Assembly (NCBI RefSeq): GCF_021729075.1
Contig: NZ_JAJSAQ010000007.1
Coordinates: 1-64,000 of the forward strand
Reading direction: 5' to 3'
From: Microbulbifer guangxiensis
Lineage (GTDB): Bacteria > Pseudomonadota > Gammaproteobacteria > Pseudomonadales > Cellvibrionaceae
DNA length: 64,000 bases
Positions 58,453 to 64,000 of this stretch are shown piece after piece (position 1 is the first letter of the stretch; each line of letters begins with the position of its first letter). The position numbers were made by a program, and so were the translations under genes. Below the pieces are notes generated by a model, which searched no databases, had not been told where the DNA came from, and saw only the letters and a program-made list of their open reading frames with translations.

Positions 58453-59415
58453 TTGACTGAGCAGACAAACAGGCCGCGCGCGATATTCCTGATGGGCCCC
58501 ACTGCCTCCGGCAAGACCGATCTGGCGATGGCGCTGGCGGACCGGCTGCCCGTGGAGCTGGTCAGTGTGGACTCTGCCCTGGTCTACCGGGGCCTCGATA
58601 TCGGCTCCGCCAAGCCGGATCCGGAAGAGCTGGCGCGCTACCCCCACCGGCTTATGGATATCTGCGATCCCTCCGAATCCTATTCCGCCGGCCGCTTCCG
58701 CAGCGATGCACTGCAGGCCATGGCCGAAATCACCGCAGCGGGCAGGATCCCGTTGCTGGTGGGTGGCACCATGCTCTATTTCCGCGCCCTGCTCGAGGGC
58801 ATGGCAGAACTCCCGGAGGCCGATCCGGATATCCGTGCCGAAATCGAGGCGCAGGCGGCCCGCGAGGGCTGGCCGGCGCTGCACCGGGAGCTGGCTTCGG
58901 TGGATCCTGAGTTGGCGGCCGAACTGCACCCCAATCACTCGGTGCGTATCGAGCGCGGCCTGGAGGTCTATCGGCTGACGGGCAGGCCGCTGTCAGAGCT
59001 GCGGCGGGAACAGGCGCGCGATTCCGTGGCCGAACATTATGCGTTGAAGCAGATGGCTCTGCTGCCGAGGGACCGGACGCTCCTCCACGAGCGCATCGCC
59101 CTGCGTTTTCGCCTGATGCTGGAACGGGGCTTCGTCGATGAGGTCAAAAAGCTGCGCGCCAGGGGAGACTTGCACGAGGACCTGCCGGCCATCCGTGCGG
59201 TGGGTTACCGACAGGTGTGGCAGTACCTGGAGGGGCGGCTCGATTACGAGCAGATGGTCCAGGCGGGCATTGCGGCCACCCGCCAGTTGGCCAAGCGCCA
59301 GCTGACGTGGTTGCGGCGCTGGCCGGATCTGGCGTGTATTTATACCCAGGCTCCGGATGGGCGGGTGCGCAAAAATGACGAAATGTTAACGGAAGCCTTG
59401 AAATTTCTCACCTGA
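58453..59415 (+). CDS. miaA: tRNA dimethylallyltransferase
   Basis: 320 residues. It adds the isopentenyl group to A37 of UNN-decoding tRNAs. The P-loop [14 protein letters not shown], the [20 protein letters not shown] segment, the catalytic region and [16 protein letters not shown] are all in place. The start is TTG (58453), which puts the P-loop at the normal distance from the N-terminus; the first ATG would delete the strand before it. Follows mutL by 21 bp. Confidence 0.95.
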   Translation: MTEQTNRPRAIFLMGPTASGKTDLAMALADRLPVELVSVDSALVYRGLDIGSAKPDPEELARYPHRLMDICDPSESYSAGRFRSDALQAMAEITAAGRIPLLVGGTMLYFRALLEGMAELPEADPDIRAEIEAQAAREGWPALHRELASVDPELAAELHPNHSVRIERGLEVYRLTGRPLSELRREQARDSVAEHYALKQMALLPRDRTLLHERIALRFRLMLERGFVDEVKKLRARGDLHEDLPAIRAVGYRQVWQYLEGRLDYEQMVQAGIAATRQLAKRQLTWLRRWPDLACIYTQAPDGRVRKNDEMLTEALKFLT

Positions 59416-59601
59416 GCAGCCATAACGTGGATGGGTCATCCTATTGGCGGCCCATTCAGTCAGTTTGTTTCACAGGGCCCCCCAATTTTGGGCTCTTTTA
59501 CCGATACGCGTATTCAACCGTAACCGTTCTTTAGCTCGCGGGTTTCGCGGGTGCGATTATGGGATGCATACTGCTTCCAGCTTTTGACAAGGAGAAAAAA
59601 G

Positions 59602-59886
59602 ATGTCAAAAGGGCACAGCTTACAAGACCCTTACCTCAATGTTCTGCGCAAAGAGCGCATCCCGGTTTCCATCTATCTGGTGAACGGTATCAAGCTTCAG
59701 GGGCAAATCGAATCCTTCGACCAGTTTGTCGTGCTGCTGAAAAACACGGTCAGCCAGATGGTCTACAAGCATGCAATTTCCACAGTCGTGCCTTCACGGG
59801 CGGTGCGGGTACCGCTGCTGAATCCTGCTGCGCAGCAAGGTGCTGAAGGGCACGGTGAGGGCGGTGAGCGGGATACTTTCGGTTGA
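59602..59886 (+). CDS. hfq: RNA chaperone Hfq
   Basis: 94 residues. The Sm-fold core is complete: [40 protein letters not shown], and the Sm2 motif [15 protein letters not shown] glycine/glutamate-rich tail (about 70-94) follows. It binds small RNAs and mRNAs as a hexamer. AAGGAG ahead of ATG 59602 fixes the start; an ORF extension upstream is not coding-like. Confidence 0.98.
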   Translation: MSKGHSLQDPYLNVLRKERIPVSIYLVNGIKLQGQIESFDQFVVLLKNTVSQMVYKHAISTVVPSRAVRVPLLNPAAQQGAEGHGEGGERDTFG

Positions 59887-59942
59887 ATCGACCCCGTATC
59901 CGGAAAATGAGCGGCGTCTCCGGCGCCGTGCAGCCATCCGCA

Positions 59943-59964
59943 GCGCCCCGGCTTGCCGGGGCGC
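59943..59964 (+). terminator. Strong hairpin between hfq and hflX
   Basis: The perfect ten-base arms GCGCCCCGGC / GCCGGGGCGC are joined by two bases. There is no U-run, so it may only partly terminate or may protect the hfq mRNA. Confidence 0.5.
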
Positions 59965-60082
59965 CTGCCGTTTGGGCGCGGGCAAACCTTGGTGTCAGAA
60001 TCCGATGAGGGCCAGTGTGCGCCCCGCCCGATAGCATTTCCCTGCCCCGTGCGACATTCTTGCCCCCTTGAGAGAGTTACCC

Positions 60083-61396
60083 TTGTTTTTTGAACGACCG
60101 AAATCCGGCGAGCTGGCTGTGTTGGTGCACCTGGAGCTGTCTGCCATCGACAGCCCGGAGGATCCCCGCGAGTTTGAGGAGCTGGCCCTTTCCGCCGGCG
60201 CCGATCCGGTGGCATTTATTTTCGGGCAGCGCGCCACGCCGGATCCCAAGACCTTTGTCGGGCGCGGCAAGCTCGAGGAAATCCACGCTGCTGTGAAGGA
60301 GCACGGTGCGCAGCTGGTGATCTTCGACCATACCCTGTCGCCGAGCCAGGAGCGCAATATCGAGCGGCAGCTCCACTGTCGGGTGCTCGACCGGACAGGG
60401 CTAATCCTCGATATTTTTGCCCAGCGTGCACGCACGCACGAGGGCAAGTTGCAGGTGGAGCTGGCGCAGCTGCGCCATATGTCCACGCGGCTGGTACGGG
60501 GCTGGACCCACCTGGAGCGGCAGAAGGGCGGGATCGGTCTGCGCGGCCCCGGTGAGACCCAGCTGGAGACCGACCGTCGGTTACTGCGCGCGCGCATCGA
60601 CTCCATTGAAAAGCGGCTGGAAAAAGTCCGCCGGCAGCGGGAGCAGGGGCGTCGCGCCCGTTCGCGGGCAGAGGTGGCCACCGTCTCGCTGGTGGGCTAC
60701 ACCAACGCCGGCAAGTCCACGCTGTTCAACCGGCTGACCGATGCCGGTGTTTACGTGAAGGATCAGCTGTTTGCCACACTCGACCCGACCATGCGTCGGG
60801 TGGAGCTGCCCAATGTGGGGGCGATGATTCTCGCTGACACCGTGGGCTTTGTTTCTCACCTGCCGCACAGGCTGGTCGAGGCGTTTCGCGCCACTCTGGA
60901 GGAGGCCAGCAATGCCTCGCTGCTGCTCCACGTTGTCGATGCCGCGGCGGAAGACCGGTTGACCCTGATGGAGGAGGTGCAGGAGGTGCTGACGGAAATC
61001 GGCGCCGGCGAACTGCCCCAGCTGTTGGTGTACAACAAGATCGACCTGTTGAAGGATCGCGGTCCGGGAATCGATCGCGACGAACACGGCGTGCCCAGGG
61101 CGGTATGGCTTTCAGCGGTTACCGGTGATGGTTGCGATCTGCTGATCGAGGCCATCGCCGAGCGGCTGGGTGAGGAGATGGTCAGCGGTCACCTGGTGCT
61201 GGCGCCGGAACAGGGCCGCCTGCGCGCCCAGCTGCATGCCATCAATGCCGTGCGTAGCGAGCGCTACCTCGACAATGGCGATTGCGAGCTGGCGCTGACG
61301 CTGCCGCGCAGCGATCTGCAGCGGCTTCTGGCGCCGTACAAAGACAGCCCGACAGCGCCGCGCTGGCAGGGGCACAGTCTGGCCGATGCGGACTGA
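60083..61396 (+). CDS. hflX: GTPase HflX, ribosome-splitting factor
   Basis: 437 residues. The N-terminal nucleotide-binding domain has PKTFVGRGKLEEI and FDHTLSPSQERNIERQL; then the signature RTGLILDIFAQRARTHEGKL and GGIGLRGPGETQLETDRRLL. The G domain has GYTNAGKSTLFNRL, DTVGFVSHLPH and NKIDLL. Only TTG codons can serve as the start; the TTG at 60083 gives the same start as the E. coli protein and has GAGAG upstream, while the one at 60068 adds five residues. Confidence 0.95.
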   Translation: MFFERPKSGELAVLVHLELSAIDSPEDPREFEELALSAGADPVAFIFGQRATPDPKTFVGRGKLEEIHAAVKEHGAQLVIFDHTLSPSQERNIERQLHCRVLDRTGLILDIFAQRARTHEGKLQVELAQLRHMSTRLVRGWTHLERQKGGIGLRGPGETQLETDRRLLRARIDSIEKRLEKVRRQREQGRRARSRAEVATVSLVGYTNAGKSTLFNRLTDAGVYVKDQLFATLDPTMRRVELPNVGAMILADTVGFVSHLPHRLVEAFRATLEEASNASLLLHVVDAAAEDRLTLMEEVQEVLTEIGAGELPQLLVYNKIDLLKDRGPGIDRDEHGVPRAVWLSAVTGDGCDLLIEAIAERLGEEMVSGHLVLAPEQGRLRAQLHAINAVRSERYLDNGDCELALTLPRSDLQRLLAPYKDSPTAPRWQGHSLADAD

Positions 61397-61482
61397 GCGC
61401 CCGGGGCGGCGGCATTTCGGTGCCGAACGGTGCTAGAATCTGGCCCGTATAAAAGCTTAATGAACTGAGTTGGAGTATTTCG

Positions 61483-62634
61483 ATGGCCTGGAACGAGCCG
61501 GGTGGTAATAACAAGGATCCCTGGGGCGGGGGTGGCGGTAATCGCAATGACGGCCCGCCGGACCTCGACGAGCTGCTGAGAAAGCTACAGCAGAAACTGA
61601 ACGGCCTCTTTGGCGGCGGATCATCCTCCTCCGGCCCCGAGTCCGGTGGCAAGGTCCCCTGGGTGCCGGCGCTGATCGTAGTTGCCGTACTTTACGGCCT
61701 GTGGGGCTTCTATCAGGTGGACGCGAACGAATCCGCTGTTGTGCTGCGCCTGGGTAAATACCATTCCACCGAGGGCGCGGGCCTGCACTGGAACCCGCCC
61801 ATTATCGATCACGTGGAAAAGGTCAACGTGACGGAAGTGCGGACTGAGCGGACCACCGGCCAGATGCTGACCGAGGACGCGAATATCGTTGAGGTGGTGC
61901 TCACGGTTCAGTGGCATATCGATGATGCCGAATCCTACGTGCTGCGGGTGCGAGATCCGCTCAAGAGTCTGCAGGAAGCGACCGACAGTGCCCTGCGACA
62001 CGTGGTGGGTTCCGCCTCCCTGAATGGCGTGATTTCCCAGAACCGTACCCAGGTGTCCGCGGATACACAGCAACGGCTGCAGGAGTACCTGGACCTGTAC
62101 CAGACCGGTATCCAGATCGATGTGGTCAACCTGACGGACGCCAAGGCGCCGCGCGAAGTACAGGATGCCTTCGATGACGTGACCAAGGCCCGCGAGGACG
62201 AGGTACGCTTCAGGAACGAGGCCCAGGCCTATGCCAACCAGGTGATCCCGGTGGCCCGTGGTCGCGCACAGCGGATTCTCGAGGAGGCAGAAGCCTACAA
62301 GACCCAGGTGGTCGAGCTGGCCCGCGGTGAAACCGTGCGCTTTGAAAGGCTGCTGGCGGAATACCAGCAGGCGCCGGCAGTGACCCGTGAGCGCCTCTAC
62401 CTGGATACCGTGCAGGAAGTGATGAGCAACACCTCCAAGGTGATGGTGGATGTAGAGGGCGGCAGCAACATGATGTACCTGCCCCTGGACAAGCTTGCCG
62501 AGCGCACTGCCGACACCGCCAGCAAGCGCGGCGAGAAACTGTCACCGGCTGTCATCGAGGAAGTCTCCCAGCGCGTGATGGAGCGCCTGCGCACCGAGGC
62601 CAACAACAATCGCCGCGGCGGCAACATCCGCTAG
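61483..62634 (+). CDS. hflK: HflK, FtsH-protease modulator
   Basis: 383 residues. A glycine/asparagine-rich cytoplasmic start (MAWNEPGGNNKDPWGGGGG) is followed by one membrane segment (about 62-80) and the SPFH/band-7 domain (about 85-260) with ANESAVVLRLGKYHSTEGAG, then a coiled coil. With HflC it forms a large cage around FtsH in the periplasm. It precedes hflC by ten bases. Confidence 0.97.
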   Translation: MAWNEPGGNNKDPWGGGGGNRNDGPPDLDELLRKLQQKLNGLFGGGSSSSGPESGGKVPWVPALIVVAVLYGLWGFYQVDANESAVVLRLGKYHSTEGAGLHWNPPIIDHVEKVNVTEVRTERTTGQMLTEDANIVEVVLTVQWHIDDAESYVLRVRDPLKSLQEATDSALRHVVGSASLNGVISQNRTQVSADTQQRLQEYLDLYQTGIQIDVVNLTDAKAPREVQDAFDDVTKAREDEVRFRNEAQAYANQVIPVARGRAQRILEEAEAYKTQVVELARGETVRFERLLAEYQQAPAVTRERLYLDTVQEVMSNTSKVMVDVEGGSNMMYLPLDKLAERTADTASKRGEKLSPAVIEEVSQRVMERLRTEANNNRRGGNIR

Positions 62635-62644
62635 GAGGTAGGAC

Positions 62645-63520
62645 GTGAACAACAGAACGCTAGTCATCATTGCCGCTCTGCTGGTCGCCCTGCTGGCGAT
62701 TTCAAGCAGTGCTTTCGTGATCAAGGAAACCGAGAAGGCAGTCCTGCTGCGCTTCGGTGAGGTGGTTCGCAGCGATTACACCCCTGGGCTGTATTTCAAG
62801 ATTCCGCTGGTGCACCAGCTGCGCCGTTTCGATGCCCGTATCCAGACCGTGGACTCCAGCCCGGTGCGGATGCTGAACGCTGAAAACAAGTTCATGATGG
62901 TGGACTCCTACGCCAAGTACCGCATTCTCGACGTCGAGCGCCACTACGTGGCCACCCGCGGCGACGAGCGCAATGCCGTGCGCCTGCTGTCGGAGCAGAT
63001 CAACGACCGGCTGCGTAACCAGTTTGGTGTCCGTGACCTGCACGAGGTCGTCTCCGGACAGCGGGACGAACTGATGGCGGAAATCACCAAGAACCTGAAC
63101 GAGGTGGCGAAGACCAACCTCGGCGTGGAGGTGATCGATGTGCGGGTGAAGCGCATCGACCTGCCGCCGGAGGTGTCGGAGTCCGTGTTCCAGCGCATGC
63201 GCGCCGGCCGCGAACTCGAGGCGCGGGATCACCGGGCCAAGGGTGAGGAGGCTGCAGAGCGCATCCGTGCCAATGCGGACCGCCAGGTGGTGGTGATCGA
63301 GTCCGAAGCCTATCGCGAGGCCGAGGAACTGCGCGGTGCCGGTGACGCCGAGGCGGCGGCCATTTATGCCGGCGCTTTCAGCAAGGACCCGGAGTTCTAC
63401 CGCTTTACCCGCAGCCTCAAGGCTTACAGGGAGTCCTTCAACGATCGTGCCGACATGCTGCTGATCGAGCCGGACAGCGAATTCTTCCGCTACCTGAAGG
63501 ATGCACAGGGCCAGCAGTAG
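62645..63520 (+). CDS. hflC: HflC, FtsH-protease modulator
   Basis: 291 residues. Start GTG; one membrane segment (about 5-25), the SPFH domain with [15 protein letters not shown]-type sequence and [18 protein letters not shown], and a coiled coil ending in [10 protein letters not shown]. Partner of HflK. The GTG at 62645 has GGAGGT upstream. Confidence 0.97.
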   Translation: MNNRTLVIIAALLVALLAISSSAFVIKETEKAVLLRFGEVVRSDYTPGLYFKIPLVHQLRRFDARIQTVDSSPVRMLNAENKFMMVDSYAKYRILDVERHYVATRGDERNAVRLLSEQINDRLRNQFGVRDLHEVVSGQRDELMAEITKNLNEVAKTNLGVEVIDVRVKRIDLPPEVSESVFQRMRAGRELEARDHRAKGEEAAERIRANADRQVVVIESEAYREAEELRGAGDAEAAAIYAGAFSKDPEFYRFTRSLKAYRESFNDRADMLLIEPDSEFFRYLKDAQGQQ

Positions 63521-63588
63521 GGCCCATCAGGTGGGGGTGGCGACACGCGCCCCTACCGTCCCGCAGGGACTTGATGATAAACTTGCGC

Positions 63589-63612
63589 AAACCGGGCGTT
63601 GCCCGGTTTTTT
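63589..63612 (+). terminator. Rho-independent terminator of hflKC
   Basis: The AACCGGGC-gtt-GCCCGGTT stem is followed by a T-run. It lies about 70 bp after the hflC stop. Confidence 0.92.
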
Positions 63613-63738
63613 CGTGTGTGGGATCCGGCTTTTCGCCGGGCTGCCGGGCCCGATCCCTGGGTTCGAGGTGGTCTCCCACGCCACCGGATACCTTTATACC
63701 GTCTATACCGTCGCGACAGTCCTGAGCTACCAATTGCC

Positions 63739-64000
63739 ATGAGCCAAGCCGATCGCTGGATGTTGCCAGAAGGCATCGCCGAAATTCTTCCCGCGGATGC
63801 CAAGAGCATCGAGACCCTGCGCCGTCGACTGCTGGACCTGTACCACAGCTGGGGCTACGAGCTGATCATCCCGCCGATGGTCGAGTTTACCGATTCCCTG
63901 TTGATCGGCATGGGCCGGGATGTGGACCTGAGCACGTTCAAGGTGACCGACCAGCTTTCGGGGCGCACATTGGGTATCCGCGCCGATATTACCCCCCAGG
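63739..64000 (+). CDS. hisZ: ATP phosphoribosyltransferase regulatory subunit HisZ (5' part)
   Basis: The first 87 codons are in the window; the gene continues past the edge. The class-II synthetase-like opening is clear: [20 protein letters not shown], then [20 protein letters not shown] and [13 protein letters not shown]. HisZ is required for the short form of HisG, the first enzyme of histidine synthesis, so a short HisG is expected elsewhere in the genome. Its place after hflC is as in Pseudomonas. Confidence 0.94.
   Translation, partial: MSQADRWMLPEGIAEILPADAKSIETLRRRLLDLYHSWGYELIIPPMVEFTDSLLIGMGRDVDLSTFKVTDQLSGRTLGIRADITPQ

Overview
The window looks like chromosomal DNA of a GC-rich, marine-type gammaproteobacterium related to Pseudomonadales/Cellvibrionales (for example a Microbulbifer-like organism; the genus is an inference). 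The grounds are gene order and gene content. Three blocks match the order known from Pseudomonas aeruginosa: gshB/tonB/algH/ruvX divergent from pilGHIJ-chpA; ponA(mrcA) divergent from pilMNOPQ-aroKB, then gltBD and hemE; and psd-rhodanese-rsgA divergent from orn, followed by queG, nnr, tsaE, amiC, mutL, miaA, hfq, hflX, hflKC and hisZ. TonB-dependent receptors and a TPR-sulfotransferase are also typical of this group.

Bases 1-2290 are different. They are AT-richer and form the distal end of an integron gene-cassette array. There are four complete single-gene cassettes (SUKH/SMI1 protein, HEAT-repeat protein, secreted protein of unknown function, RraB-like protein). Each ends in an attC site whose outer core (RYYYAAC) overlaps or closely follows the stop codon and is the reverse complement, exactly or with one mismatch, of the bases that begin the same cassette. 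The orientation places the integrase and attI to the left, outside the window. Three attC sites are exactly 138 bp and clearly related; one is 72 bp. A GNAT acetyltransferase and a small membrane protein follow the last certain attC and may be a degenerate terminal cassette.

Bases 3.3-16.1 kb are almost all on the minus strand: a DUF3833-like lipoprotein, a TPR-sulfotransferase, a TonB-dependent receptor, the heme genes hemC-hemD-hemX-hemY, then ruvX, algH, a TonB-family protein and gshB. Bases 16.4-27.3 kb carry the Pil-Chp chemosensory cluster that controls type IV pili (pilG, pilH, pilI, pilJ, a very large multi-Hpt ChpA, chpC). No methyltransferase (pilK) or methylesterase (chpB) gene is present in it. 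PBP1A and pilMNOPQ-aroK-aroB follow, linking envelope synthesis, pilus assembly and the shikimate pathway, then glutamate synthase gltBD.

Between gltD and hemE lies about 2.4 kb that is absent from the usual order: a nested inverted-repeat element (43321-43401), an NhaC-family antiporter and the decayed 3' end of a TonB-dependent receptor gene. After hemE comes a DUF3391/HD-GYP protein that has lost most metal-binding residues, preceded by a perfect CRP/Vfr-type palindrome. The rest, 48.3-64.0 kb, is conserved housekeeping DNA; hisZ runs off the right edge. I found no tRNA, rRNA, CRISPR array, prophage or intact insertion sequence. The most unusual parts are the cassette array, the nested inverted repeat, the degenerate HD-GYP gene with its CRP-like site, and the reduced Chp cluster. 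None of them amounts to a demonstrably new system from sequence alone.
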